The translations under genes and the position numbers were made by a program. A stretch of DNA of 64,000 bases from Roseomonas sp. (GTDB taxonomy: Bacteria; Pseudomonadota; Alphaproteobacteria; Acetobacterales; Acetobacteraceae): assembly GCA_020249775.1 (NCBI GenBank), contig JADCFA010000002.1, positions 186,001 to 250,000 of the forward strand, given 5' to 3'. Shown here in pieces: positions 1-8,790 of this stretch. The first letter of the stretch is position 1; each line of letters starts with the position of its first letter. The notes beneath the pieces are model-generated. The model made no database searches, had not been told where the DNA came from, and worked only from the letters and a program-made list of their open reading frames with translations.

Positions 1-1
1 G

Positions 2-1165
2 GGATCGCCTGAAGCGGCCGAGGCTTTGCTGAAGGCGTGCTGGGAACCCGCCAAGCGCCGCATCGCCGCGGAAAGGACAGAGTTGGAAGAATTCGCCCGA
101 GCCAACGGTCATCATGGCCCGATTGAACCCTGGGATTGGCGCTACTGGGCGGAACGCGCGCGGCGAGCCAAGCACGCTTTCGATGGCGCCGCGCTGAAGC
201 CGCATTTTGAATTGAATGCCATGCTGCGCGCGCTTTTCGAGACAGCGCAACGGCTATTCGGCCTGAATTTTGAGGAACGCGCCGATATTCCGCGCTACCA
301 TGCCGATCTGCGCGGCTTTGAAGCCTTGGATGCGGCGGGCAATCATGTCGGTCTGCTGCTGCTGGATAATTATGCGCGCCCCGGCAAGCGATCCGGCGCA
401 TGGATGAGCAGCTTTCGCGTGGCCGATGGCTTGGGCGAAGGCACCGCGCCCATCATCATCAACAACAACAATGTCGCACGCGCCACGCCAACCCTGCTGT
501 CCTTCGATGAGGCACGCACGCTGTTCCATGAATTTGGCCATGCGCTGCACGGCTTGATGAGCCGCGCGCGCTACCCTTCCCAATCCGGTACGGCGGTGCT
601 TGGCGATTTTGTCGAATTCCCGTCCCAGATCATGGAACATTGGCTGAGCCTACCCGAGACCTTGCATACCCATGCGCGACATCATGAAACCGGCGAAGCC
701 TTGGATGAGGCGCTGCTGGCCCGAGTGCTGGCCGCACGCAATGATGGGCAGGGTTTCGCCATGGTGGAATATCTTTCCTGCGCGCTGATTGATCTCGCAT
801 TGCATCGGCATGAAGCGCCGGAGGCGCTGGCGCTCGAGGAATTCGAAGCGGCCTTTCTGGCGGAAATCGGCATGCCGGAAGGCATGGCGCTGCGCCATCG
901 CCCAATCCACTTCGGTCATTTATTTTCTGGCGATGGCTATGCAGCAGGGTATTACTTCTATCTTTGGGCCGAAGTGCTGGACGCCGATGGTTTCGAAGCA
1001 TTTGAGGAGGCAGGAAATCCCTTCGACCCAGAGCTTGCCGCGCGCCTCAAGAGTATTTTTGAGGCCGGCGATACCGCCGACCCGATGGCGCTTTATACGC
1101 GCTTTCGCGGCCGACCACCGCAGGTGGATGCGCTGCTGCGCAAGCGCGGGCTGATCGGGGCGTGA
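2..1165 (+). CDS. M3 family oligopeptidase, C-terminal part (5' end outside window)
   Basis: Zinc metallopeptidase of the M3 (thimet oligopeptidase / OpdA / Dcp) family, which trims cytoplasmic peptides released by proteases and signal peptidases. The zinc site HEFGHALH is encoded at about 527-550, and the downstream glutamate of the family probably lies in the EFPSQIMEHW segment. The reading frame is open to the first base of the window (residues GSPEAAEALLKACW precede any start), so about 388 C-terminal residues are present of a protein that is usually near 680. The stop at 1163-1165 is followed by a convergent gene. Oligopeptidase A and Dcp cannot be told apart from this part alone. Confidence 0.9.
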   Translation, partial: GSPEAAEALLKACWEPAKRRIAAERTELEEFARANGHHGPIEPWDWRYWAERARRAKHAFDGAALKPHFELNAMLRALFETAQRLFGLNFEERADIPRYHADLRGFEALDAAGNHVGLLLLDNYARPGKRSGAWMSSFRVADGLGEGTAPIIINNNNVARATPTLLSFDEARTLFHEFGHALHGLMSRARYPSQSGTAVLGDFVEFPSQIMEHWLSLPETLHTHARHHETGEALDEALLARVLAARNDGQGFAMVEYLSCALIDLALHRHEAPEALALEEFEAAFLAEIGMPEGMALRHRPIHFGHLFSGDGYAAGYYFYLWAEVLDADGFEAFEEAGNPFDPELAARLKSIFEAGDTADPMALYTRFRGRPPQVDALLRKRGLIGA

Positions 1166-1196
1166 TGGCGGTCACGTTTCGCGGCTGCCCGTCAGT

Positions 1197-2435
1197 TCAC
1201 GCCTCAATCGCCTGATAGGTCAGCATATTGATCAGCCGGCGATAGCGCTGGCGCAATTCGCCCGGCGCATGGGCCATAAAGACAACGCTCAGCCGTTCCG
1301 CGGGATCGGCCCAGAAATAGGTGCCCCAAACGCCGGACCAGCCAAAGGCGCCGGGTGCGCCCATCAGCCCCGAACCGCCGCGCGCCAGCCGCACCGTAAC
1401 GGTCAGGCCAAAGCCATACCCTTCCAAGGCAGGGTCCATGGAGGCCACGCGGTTTTCAATGCCCTGCAAATGATCGGATGCCATCCAGGCCACGGTTTGC
1501 GGCGCCAGCACGCGCACGCCGTTCAACACGCCGCCAGCACGCAGCATTTCGGCAAAGCGGAGATAATCGCCAGCGGTGGAAACCAGCCCAGCGCCGCCGG
1601 TTTCCATCTTCGGCGTGCGCAGCGGCGCTTCCACGGATTGCGGCGCACCCGTGAGCGGATCCGTGGCGAAGGGCCGGGCAAAACGCGCGCGCTTTTCGGC
1701 CGGCAAAACATAACCGGTTTCTGCCATGCCAAGCGGGGCGAATACTCGTTCGCGCATCAGCGCACCAAGGGAAGCGCCGCCGGCGCGTTCCGCAACCCCG
1801 CCCAGCACATCGGTGGAAAGCCCATATTCCCAAACCGTGCCAGGGTGATGGCGCAGCGGCAGGCCGGAAAGAGTTTGAGCAAAGCCTTCCGTGTCCATAT
1901 TCTCGGCGACCCAGAAGGAACCGGGCGGGGCGATGGCATGCACTGCCGAACCACCACGCCCGCCATAAACCAGACCCGTGGTGTGGCGCATGGCATCCTG
2001 CACCGTCATGGGGCGGATTGCGGCTTCAGTTTCAATCGGGCCTTCACCTGAAAGCATCGCGGGCGTTGGCTTTGCCACCTGCATTTGCATCAGCGGCGGC
2101 AACCAGGCACCGACCGGGTCTGTCACCAGCAGCCGGCCTTCTTCCATCAGCGAAAGCGCCACCACGCCGGTGACGGGCTTGGTCATGGAGGCGATGGAGA
2201 AAATCGCATCCGCCTGCATCGGTGCGCGGCTTTCGGGGTCGCGCCAGCCGATCGCTTCCAGATGCACAAGCTTGCCATCGCGTGCGATGGCGACAACGCA
2301 GCCAGGCAGCCTGCCGGTGGCCATTTCGCGTTCCATCGCGGGCCGAATGCGCGCAAGCCGCGCGGGCGACATCCCAACCAGCTCCGGCCGTGTCACCGGC
2401 AGGGGCGGTGCATCGGTTTCGATCACCGGGCTCAT
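1197..2435 (-). CDS. Serine hydrolase, beta-lactamase (class C / EstB-like) family
   Basis: Protein of 412 residues with the penicillin-binding / esterase fold. The catalytic SxxK motif is visible as SMTK (IASMTKPVTG), and YGL (EYGLSTDVLGG) fits the second catalytic Tyr element. There is no signal peptide, so a cytoplasmic esterase, lipase or amidase is more likely than a true beta-lactamase. The ATG overlaps the TGA of the upstream MBL-fold gene by four bases (ATGA), which implies co-translation. Substrate unknown. Confidence 0.85.
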   Translation of the reverse strand: MSPVIETDAPPLPVTRPELVGMSPARLARIRPAMEREMATGRLPGCVVAIARDGKLVHLEAIGWRDPESRAPMQADAIFSIASMTKPVTGVVALSLMEEGRLLVTDPVGAWLPPLMQMQVAKPTPAMLSGEGPIETEAAIRPMTVQDAMRHTTGLVYGGRGGSAVHAIAPPGSFWVAENMDTEGFAQTLSGLPLRHHPGTVWEYGLSTDVLGGVAERAGGASLGALMRERVFAPLGMAETGYVLPAEKRARFARPFATDPLTGAPQSVEAPLRTPKMETGGAGLVSTAGDYLRFAEMLRAGGVLNGVRVLAPQTVAWMASDHLQGIENRVASMDPALEGYGFGLTVTVRLARGGSGLMGAPGAFGWSGVWGTYFWADPAERLSVVFMAHAPGELRQRYRRLINMLTYQAIEA

Positions 2436-3079
2436 GTGGCGTTTTCTCCGACAAAGGGGTTGCTTCGCCGTTCCGCGCCAAAGCTGGAAGCCGGGCCATG
2501 GCCGCAGAGGAATTGGATGTGATCACCCAGCGGAAACAATTTTGTGCGAATGGCGTTCAGCAAGGCCGCTGTATCGCCATAGGGAAAATCCGTGCGCCCG
2601 ATGGAACCCTGAAACAGCACATCACCCACAATCGCAATGCCCATCTCTGGATTGACGAAGACCACATGCCCCGGTGTGTGGCCCGGGCAATGCAGCACAT
2701 CAAAGGCGATGCCTGCGATCTCAACCCGATCGCCTTCCTCAAGCCAGCGATCTGGCGTGACGGCGCGGCATTCCAGCCCGTATTTGGCGCCCTGTTCCAC
2801 CAGGCCTTCCAGCAGGAAGGCATCGGCGCGATGCGGGCCTTCAATCGGCACATTGCCGAGTGCCTCGGCCAATTCCGCCGCACCGCCGGCATGATCCATA
2901 TGGCCATGGGTCAGCAGAATGCGATCAATGGTGATGCCGGCTTCGGCAATGGCGCCTTCGATTTCTGCGACATCGCCGCCCGGGTCTATCACCACGCCGC
3001 GTTTGGTTTCCTGATCCCAGATCAGGGCGCAATTTTGCTGGAAGGGTGTGACGGGGATGATGGCGGCGGCGAGGGTCAT
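2432..3079 (-). CDS. MBL-fold metallo-hydrolase, glyoxalase II-like (YcbL type)
   Basis: Small metallo-beta-lactamase-fold hydrolase of 215 residues. The metal-binding HxHxDH motif is THGHMDHAGG, followed by the other ligands in HCPGHTPGHVV, GDVLFQGSIGRTD and the C-terminal CGHGPAS. This short form without the helical C-terminal domain matches the YcbL-type hydroxyacylglutathione hydrolase group, so thioester hydrolysis in the cytoplasm is the best guess. It is the first gene of a two-gene unit with the serine hydrolase. Confidence 0.85.
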   Translation of the reverse strand: MTLAAAIIPVTPFQQNCALIWDQETKRGVVIDPGGDVAEIEGAIAEAGITIDRILLTHGHMDHAGGAAELAEALGNVPIEGPHRADAFLLEGLVEQGAKYGLECRAVTPDRWLEEGDRVEIAGIAFDVLHCPGHTPGHVVFVNPEMGIAIVGDVLFQGSIGRTDFPYGDTAALLNAIRTKLFPLGDHIQFLCGHGPASSFGAERRSNPFVGENAT

Positions 3080-3121
3080 GGCCGAAGGCTGGCCCGAACC
3101 GCGCCAAAGGTAAAGCCAGCC

Positions 3122-4087
3122 CTATTCGATCTTGAGGCCCGTTTCGCGGATCAATTGCCGCACCAAGTCGCGGTCCTTCCTGATGCGTTCGCCAAAAGCC
3201 TCGGCGCTTTCCGTCACCACATCATTGCCGGAAGCGGCCAGCCTTTGGCGCGTTGGTTCATCTGTGGTGGCCTGCCGCAGGGCGGCTTCCAGCCGGGCGC
3301 GGATCGGCGCGGGCGTCGCCGCGGGTGCGAATAGCCCGTTCCAACTTGTCAGATCAAAACCGGGAAAGCCGCTTTCGGCGAGTGTCGGCAAATGCGAGAG
3401 GCTCCCGCGCCGCTCGCCGCTTGTCAGCGCAATGCCGCGCGCGCGGTCGCTTTGTATCATGGGCGCGAAGCTATTGGCGGTGCCGATGGCGCCATCAATA
3501 TTGCCGGCGGCGACATCGCGCGCACTTTCCGCGCCACCGCGATAGGCAACGTGCTCCATTTTGATGCCCGCGCGCAGTTCCAATAGCGCGCCGGCCAAAT
3601 GGCCGATGGTGCCAATGCCCGGCGTGCCATAGGTAAAGCCTGGCCGCGCCTTCACGGCGGCAATGAATTCCGCGACATTGCGCGCCGGATAATCGCGCTT
3701 GGTCACCAGCACATAGGGCAGCGCGACCGCCTGGCCAATCGGCACAAAGGCGCTCTCATAATCAAACGGCAGGCCGCGATGGATCAGGGGTGCGACCGCA
3801 AAGGCGAAGCTTTCAAAGAACAGCGTATAACCATCCGCTGGCGCATTAGCGACAATGCCGGCGCCAATCGTGCCGCCGCCACCGCTGCGATTTTCCACAA
3901 TGATAGTTTGGCCAAGAAATTCCGACATGCGCGGTATCAGCAACCGCATCACCGTATCGGATTGCCCGCCCGGCGCATAAGGCACCACCACACGAATGGG
4001 CCGCGCGGGGAAATCCTGCGCGCGTGCCTGCAAGGGGGCGGCCAGAAGACCTGTTGCAAGCAATAGGGAACGGCGCTGCATGGTCAT
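3122..4087 (-). CDS. Bug/TctC family periplasmic substrate-binding protein
   Basis: Protein of 321 residues with an N-terminal signal peptide (MQRRSLLLATGLLAAPLQARAQ) and the Bug hallmarks: FPARPIRVVVPYAPGGQSD near the mature N-terminus, VENRSGGGGTIGA, and a YGTPGIGTIGHLAG segment. Bug proteins bind small carboxylates or amides in the periplasm, and only some pair with a TctAB transporter. No tctA or tctB is nearby. Its ATG overlaps the TGA of the amidase upstream by four bases, so binding protein and amidase are probably made together. This suggests an amide-type ligand, which is inference. Confidence 0.9.
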   Translation of the reverse strand: MTMQRRSLLLATGLLAAPLQARAQDFPARPIRVVVPYAPGGQSDTVMRLLIPRMSEFLGQTIIVENRSGGGGTIGAGIVANAPADGYTLFFESFAFAVAPLIHRGLPFDYESAFVPIGQAVALPYVLVTKRDYPARNVAEFIAAVKARPGFTYGTPGIGTIGHLAGALLELRAGIKMEHVAYRGGAESARDVAAGNIDGAIGTANSFAPMIQSDRARGIALTSGERRGSLSHLPTLAESGFPGFDLTSWNGLFAPAATPAPIRARLEAALRQATTDEPTRQRLAASGNDVVTESAEAFGERIRKDRDLVRQLIRETGLKIE

Positions 4088-5544
4088 TCTCCCTCAGCCG
4101 GTGGCACGGTTCCGGGCCGTGGCGTGATCGGCAAAAGCTTGTCGAGGCCCGTCATTTTCTCAAACAGCGCCGCCACCTGCAAGGCGCGCGCATCCTGCCG
4201 CGGGGGTGCGACGATATGCAGCCCAACCGGCCTGCCATATTGATCAAAGCCGCAAGGCACCGCGACAGCGGGGCAGCCCGCCAGTGTCGCGAAGGCATTG
4301 ATCAGCGACCCGCCCATGTAGTTTTCAAGCTTCTTGCCGCCGATGCTCTCCGGCGCGCGCAGCATCACATCAAAGGCGGGCGTGGCGGCGCCCGGCGTGA
4401 TCAGCACATCATAGCGCTTGAACAAATCGCGCATGCTGATGAAGAAGCGCCGACGTTCATGTTCTGCCCAAGCCAGGCGCGATGCGGTTTCCTTCAGGCC
4501 GCGTTCGGTCTGCCAGATAATGTCGGGTTTGATCTTGTCCCGATGCTCCTGCAGCATTTTTTCGCGGTCCACCACGAAATGCTGGCTGCGCAGCACCAGA
4601 AAGGCCTCATTCAAATCGCCCAATTCCGGATGGGCGTCTTCCACCACGGCGCCAAGCGCTTCAAAGCGGCGCACCTCGCGCGCGCAAATCGCCTCCATCT
4701 CCCGGTCCATCGCAAGCGCGCCGCCGAAACGCGCGGTGAAGGCGATACGCTTGGGCGCTTCGGCCTCGGCCGCCGCAACCGCCGCCGCATAGGGGCGCGC
4801 CGGCACTTCCCAGGTCAGCGGATCGGCCAAATCCCAACCCGCCATGCTGTCCAGAAACAGCGCGAGGTCAGGGATGTTGCGCGCCATCGGCCCATTCACC
4901 GAAAGCGGCGAATAGAGATCGTCCGCCGTCCCCCGGCTGACCCGCCCCGGTGATGGCCGGAGCCCCACCACGGAACAATAGGTGGCGGGGCGCCGCAAAG
5001 ACCCGCCATGATCCGACCCATGCGCCAACCACACCTGCCCTGTCGCCAAGGCAACTGCGCCACCCCCGGTGGAACCACCGCAAGTGAGCGAGGTATTCCA
5101 AGGATTGCGCGTGCGCCCGAATACCTCATTGAAGGTGGAACCACCCGCGCCGAATTCGGGCGTATTGGATTTGGCAATGACAATGCCGCCCTTGCGTTCG
5201 ATGCGCTCCACCAGCGGGTGGCTTTCGCGCGGCACGAAATCGGCAAAGATCGGGCTGCCATAGGTGGTGCGCACACCGGCCACTTCCGCCAGATCCTTGA
5301 TGGCAACGGGGATACCACCAAGCCAGCCCGCTTCGCCTTCCGCCTCGCGGCGCTGGCCCACCATCAGCGCCCGTGCATGATCGCGCGCACGGTCAAGGCA
5401 AAGTGTGGGGAGCGCATTTACCGCGCCATCCACCGCGGCGATACGCGCCTCGGCCGCGTCAATCAGGTCAAGCGGCGTGATATCGCCCGCTTTCAGCCTG
5501 GCTGCGGCTTCCGTGGCACTCAAGCGGATCAATTCTTCAGACAT
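4084..5544 (-). CDS. Amidase (amidase signature family)
   Basis: Amidase-signature hydrolase of about 486 residues. The Ser-cisSer-Lys triad is visible: Lys in PVAIKDLAEVAG, the cis-Ser region in CGGSTGGGAVALATG, and the nucleophile region GSDHGGSLRRPA. I chose ATG 5544 (MSEELIRL), which has a GGGGGAAAG ribosome site just upstream, over an upstream TTG at 5565. It hydrolyses a C-N amide bond; the substrate is unknown. Its stop overlaps the start of the Bug binding-protein gene. It is divergent from paiB with only about 60 bp between them. Confidence 0.9.
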   Translation of the reverse strand: MSEELIRLSATEAAARLKAGDITPLDLIDAAEARIAAVDGAVNALPTLCLDRARDHARALMVGQRREAEGEAGWLGGIPVAIKDLAEVAGVRTTYGSPIFADFVPRESHPLVERIERKGGIVIAKSNTPEFGAGGSTFNEVFGRTRNPWNTSLTCGGSTGGGAVALATGQVWLAHGSDHGGSLRRPATYCSVVGLRPSPGRVSRGTADDLYSPLSVNGPMARNIPDLALFLDSMAGWDLADPLTWEVPARPYAAAVAAAEAEAPKRIAFTARFGGALAMDREMEAICAREVRRFEALGAVVEDAHPELGDLNEAFLVLRSQHFVVDREKMLQEHRDKIKPDIIWQTERGLKETASRLAWAEHERRRFFISMRDLFKRYDVLITPGAATPAFDVMLRAPESIGGKKLENYMGGSLINAFATLAGCPAVAVPCGFDQYGRPVGLHIVAPPRQDARALQVAALFEKMTGLDKLLPITPRPGTVPPAEGE

Positions 5545-5603
5545 GCGACTTTCCCCCGAAACCAAGTCAGGCTAACAGCAATCCGGCTTTGGAGAAGACC
5601 CGG

Positions 5604-6236
5604 ATGTATAACCCGCCTTTGTTTCGTGAAGACCGCCCGGCAATCCTGCACGCCATCCTGCGGGAGGCACGGCTGGCTATTCTGGTGAGTGCGGGCGCGG
5701 ATGGTGTCCCGGAAGCAACCCATTTGCCGCTGCAATTCGCCGCCGATGAGGGCAAGCAGGGCACGCTTTACGGGCACCTTGCCAAGGCCAATGCGCATTG
5801 GCGCGGTCTGGCCTCTGCTGGGCGCGCACGCGCGATTTTCATGGGGCCAGAGGCTTATGTCTCGCCGTCCTTTTATGCCTCCAAGAAGGAACATGGAAAG
5901 GTCGTGCCGACCTGGAATTATGTCGCGGTGCATGCCATCGGCGCGGTTGAGGTGTTTGAGGATGCCGCGCGGCTGCATGCGCTGGTGGATCGGCTGACCA
6001 ATCACCACGAAGCCCCGCGCGCCACCCCTTGGGCGGTGGATGATGCGCCGGGGGAGTTCATCGCCTCGCAACTCAAGGGTATCGTTGGGCTACGCTTGGA
6101 AATCGAAACCCTGATCGGCAAGCGCAAACTAAGCCAAAACCGTCCGGAACAGGATCGGCATGGCGTGGTAGAGGGTCTCGGCAATAGCGCAGATGTGCGG
6201 GACCGCGATGTTGCAGCGCTGATGCAGCGGGGATAG
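5604..6236 (+). CDS. paiB: PaiB/FMN-binding split-barrel negative regulator
   Basis: About 210 residues beginning MYNPPLF, the typical start of PaiB-family proteins. For that reason I prefer ATG 5604 over the in-frame TTG at 5589. The central HLPLQFAADEG region and FMGPEAYVSPSFY (flavin-binding region) are characteristic, as is KVVPTWNYVAVH. Family members bind FMN-like cofactors; Bacillus PaiB represses sporulation and protease genes. The role here is unproven. Monocistronic, divergent from the amidase. Confidence 0.88.
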   Translation: MYNPPLFREDRPAILHAILREARLAILVSAGADGVPEATHLPLQFAADEGKQGTLYGHLAKANAHWRGLASAGRARAIFMGPEAYVSPSFYASKKEHGKVVPTWNYVAVHAIGAVEVFEDAARLHALVDRLTNHHEAPRATPWAVDDAPGEFIASQLKGIVGLRLEIETLIGKRKLSQNRPEQDRHGVVEGLGNSADVRDRDVAALMQRG

Positions 6237-6242
6237 CGGCGC

Positions 6243-7268
6243 CTACCGCGCCCGATCAATGCAAAAACGCACGACTTCCACCATGGCGCGGCGTTCGACG
6301 CTATCGGGAAAAACATCCAAGGCCGTGATCGCCTTTTCGCCGTAACGGCGCGCACGGGCAATCGTCTCCCCAATCGTGTCGTATTGCGTCATCAGCGCCA
6401 TGGCGGTGGCAAGATCCGCTTCCTGCTGGTCGCCTTCTTCCAGCACGCGGCGCCAGAAGCCGCGTTCTTCCTCAGACCCGCGCGCGAAAGCCAGCAATAC
6501 GGGCAGGGTGATCTTGCCCTCACGGAAATCATCACCGACTGTCTTGCCAAGCGCTGCCTGATCGGCAGCGTAATCCAGCGCGTCATCCACCAATTGGAAG
6601 GCGATGCCAAGCGCGCCGCCGTAATCGCAAAGCGCCGCCTGTTCAGCCTTGGGCCGATCCGCAATCACCGCGCCCACTTCGGTGGCGGCGGCGAAAAGCG
6701 CGGCGGTCTTGCCCTCAATCACCGCCAGATACTGCGATTCCGTGGTCGCGGTATCATTCTGCGTCATCAATTGCAGGACTTCGCCTTCGGCAATCGTCGC
6801 CGCAGCGGTGGAGAGGATGCGCAGCACCTCAAGCGATCCATCCGCCACCATCAATTGAAAGGCGCGGGCAAAAAGAAAATCACCGACCAGCACGGATGCC
6901 TTATTGCCAAACAGCGCATTGGCGCTGGCCTGACCGCGCCTGAGCGCGCTTTCATCCACCACATCATCATGCAGCAGTGTCGCCGTATGGATGAATTCCA
7001 CACAGGCCGCCAGCGAGACATGCCGTTCGCCCCGATAGCCGCAGAGCTTCGCGGCAGCCAAAGTCAGCAAGGGCCTGAGCCTTTTGCCGCCGGCGGCCAC
7101 CAGATGCGCCGCCAATTGCGGGATCAGCGCCACCGGGCTTTGCATCCGCTCCACAATCAGGCGGTTGCAGGCTTCAAGATCATCCTGGACAAGCGCCGTC
7201 AGCGCGGCCAGGGCATCTTCCCCCCGACCCCGTTCCTCGCCAGGCATTTGCTGCGGCGCTAAATCCAC
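6243..7268 (-). CDS. ispB: Octaprenyl diphosphate synthase (trans-polyprenyl synthase)
   Basis: All-trans polyprenyl diphosphate synthase of 341 residues, making the long isoprenoid tail of ubiquinone from FPP and IPP. The first aspartate-rich motif is LLHDDVVDES and the second is LVDDALDYAAD. GKRLRPLLTLAAAKL near residue 60 is the IPP-binding region. The start is taken as GTG 7268, preceded by AGGTGA at good spacing; ATG 7247 is an alternative. It is distinct from the short-chain ispA near 57 kb. Convergent with paiB and divergent from the DUF2007-like gene. Confidence 0.88.
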   Translation of the reverse strand: MDLAPQQMPGEERGRGEDALAALTALVQDDLEACNRLIVERMQSPVALIPQLAAHLVAAGGKRLRPLLTLAAAKLCGYRGERHVSLAACVEFIHTATLLHDDVVDESALRRGQASANALFGNKASVLVGDFLFARAFQLMVADGSLEVLRILSTAAATIAEGEVLQLMTQNDTATTESQYLAVIEGKTAALFAAATEVGAVIADRPKAEQAALCDYGGALGIAFQLVDDALDYAADQAALGKTVGDDFREGKITLPVLLAFARGSEEERGFWRRVLEEGDQQEADLATAMALMTQYDTIGETIARARRYGEKAITALDVFPDSVERRAMVEVVRFCIDRAR

Positions 7269-7351
7269 TCTTGCTCACCTTGAATTGGGCGCTGCACCAT
7301 AGGCGCCACATGCCGGACCGGCAAGCGAAGGGGTCGGCGGAGAATTTTCAG

Positions 7352-7567
7352 ATGCATGTCCTGCTTCGCAGCAATAACTCGATCAGGCTTGGCTTCCTGC
7401 AAGCCTTGCTCAGGGATGCGGGTATCGAATCCGTGCTGCTGGACCAGCATATCAGCGCCATGGAAGGCAGCATTGGCGCCTTTCCGCGCCGGCTTGCCGT
7501 GCGTGATGAGGATGCGGCGCAGGCCAAGCGCATCCTGCGGGACGCGGGGGAGGATGAAGGCGCATGA
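7352..7567 (+). CDS. DUF2007-like small protein (putative signal-transducing protein)
   Basis: A 71-residue protein beginning MHVLLRSNNSIRLGF. The beta-alpha-beta-like sequence with a central DQHISAMEGSIGAFP segment and an AVRDEDAAQAKRIL tail resembles DUF2007 proteins, whose role is not established. ATG 7352 has GGCGGAG upstream and is preferred over a longer TTG-initiated frame at 7271. Its TGA overlaps the ATG of the methyltransferase by four bases. Confidence 0.8.
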   Translation: MHVLLRSNNSIRLGFLQALLRDAGIESVLLDQHISAMEGSIGAFPRRLAVRDEDAAQAKRILRDAGEDEGA

Positions 7568-8298
7568 TTCCCCCCCCGGAAGAATACACCGAAGATCACC
7601 TTCTGAATGGTCGTGTGGCGCTACGCCAAGCGCGGCAGGGCTTTCGCGCCGGGCTGGATGCGGTGCTGCTGGCGGCTTTCGTTCCAGCCCGCCCCGGCGA
7701 TAGCGTTCTGGAAGCGGGCGCTGGCAGTGGCGCGGCCTTTCTATGCCTGGCGGCCCGCGTGCCCGGGCTTGCGATTCGCGCGGTGGAACGCGAAGCGGCC
7801 ATGGCGGCGCTGGCGCGCGACAATGCCGCGCGGGCGGGGCTTGTCGCCCGGATCGAACTAGGGGATGTCGCGGATCTGGCGCTGGCGCGCGCGCTTGGCC
7901 CCGTGGCGCATGGCTTTGCCAATCCACCCTATTGGCCGGGCGGCACGCCCCCGCCGGGCGCCATCCGCCGGGCGGCCACGCATGAGGCAGGGACGGCGCT
8001 GTCTGATTGGGTCGGGTTTTTGGCGGCTGCCATCGCGCCGCGCGGCAGCCTAAGCCTGATCCTGCCTGCCGCGCGTTTTGATGCCGCGGTGGTGGCCATG
8101 CGGCAAGCGGGCTTCGGCGCCCTGGAATTGCTGCCGCTTTGGCCGCGCGCCGGCGTTCCGGCCAAGCGGGCATTGCTGCGCGCATGGAAAGGGGCGCGTG
8201 GTCCCGCCAAGCTTTATGCCGGGCTGGTGCTGCATGAAGCCGATGGCCGCTTCACTGAGGCAGCAGAGGCGACCTTGCGTGACGCAGCGGCGCTGTAA
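7564..8298 (+). CDS. tRNA1(Val) (adenine37-N6)-methyltransferase-like protein
   Basis: SAM-dependent methyltransferase of 244 residues. Motif I is VLEAGAGSGAAFLCLAARVPG, the acidic end of strand 2 is AVEREAAM, and the N6-adenine catalytic motif is NPPY (FANPPYWPGG). This arrangement matches the YfiC/TrmN6 family that methylates A37 of tRNA1Val; other N6 methyltransferases with NPPY remain possible. Translationally coupled to the small DUF2007-like protein upstream, a pairing I infer to be functional. Confidence 0.82.
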   Translation: MIPPPEEYTEDHLLNGRVALRQARQGFRAGLDAVLLAAFVPARPGDSVLEAGAGSGAAFLCLAARVPGLAIRAVEREAAMAALARDNAARAGLVARIELGDVADLALARALGPVAHGFANPPYWPGGTPPPGAIRRAATHEAGTALSDWVGFLAAAIAPRGSLSLILPAARFDAAVVAMRQAGFGALELLPLWPRAGVPAKRALLRAWKGARGPAKLYAGLVLHEADGRFTEAAEATLRDAAAL

Positions 8299-8417
8299 TG
8301 CGCTTTGGGGCCAAAGGGCGTCACCTGGTTGTGCAGGCAACGCCAAAGAACAAGGCTTCAGCGCTTATTTATCGCCCGCGTCCAAAGGGGATATGCCCTG
8401 GCCCCTTTTACTGGTCG

Positions 8418-8699
8418 TCAGCCTTCCCGTGCTTCCGGGTGACGCAGCATCCAAAGCCTTTCATGCGCCGCCACCAGGCTTTCTATGCTCTTGCGGCGAT
8501 TGCTGTCTGACCCGGCAGCCGGCCGCTTGAGCATTTTTTCCAGAATAACCAGCAGATCATTCGCCACTTCGAAATCCGCCTGATCACAGGCATGGTGAAA
8601 GGCGATCAGAACCTTGTCTGACAATCTCCTGGTGTGTCTCGGGGTTCCGGGCGCGCCACGCTCGGCGCTGCCTTCCCTGTCATTGAGGTCGTTTTCCAT
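8418..8699 (-). CDS. Hypothetical small protein
   Basis: A 93-residue protein I do not recognise. The N-terminus is polar (MENDLNDREGSAERG) and the rest is mostly helical, with a RRLSDKVLIAFHHACDQAD segment and a LLVILEKMLKR amphipathic helix. No signal peptide or membrane segment. ATG 8699 has GGGA at suitable spacing. The roughly 120 bp downstream, up to the methyltransferase stop, hold no obvious terminator. Confidence 0.65.
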   Translation of the reverse strand: MENDLNDREGSAERGAPGTPRHTRRLSDKVLIAFHHACDQADFEVANDLLVILEKMLKRPAAGSDSNRRKSIESLVAAHERLWMLRHPEAREG

Positions 8700-8790
8700 C
8701 CAGCATCCCTTTTGCTCCGAAGTTTTTTCGGCTCGCCGCGCCGTTTCAAGCTAGCAAACAAATTATCGGCTTGAAAGAAGGTAACAGGCA

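Noticed and set aside
2222-3334. 370-codon plus-strand frame across three minus-strand genes
   Set aside because: Shadow frame spanning gene boundaries; the minus-strand genes carry conserved motifs.
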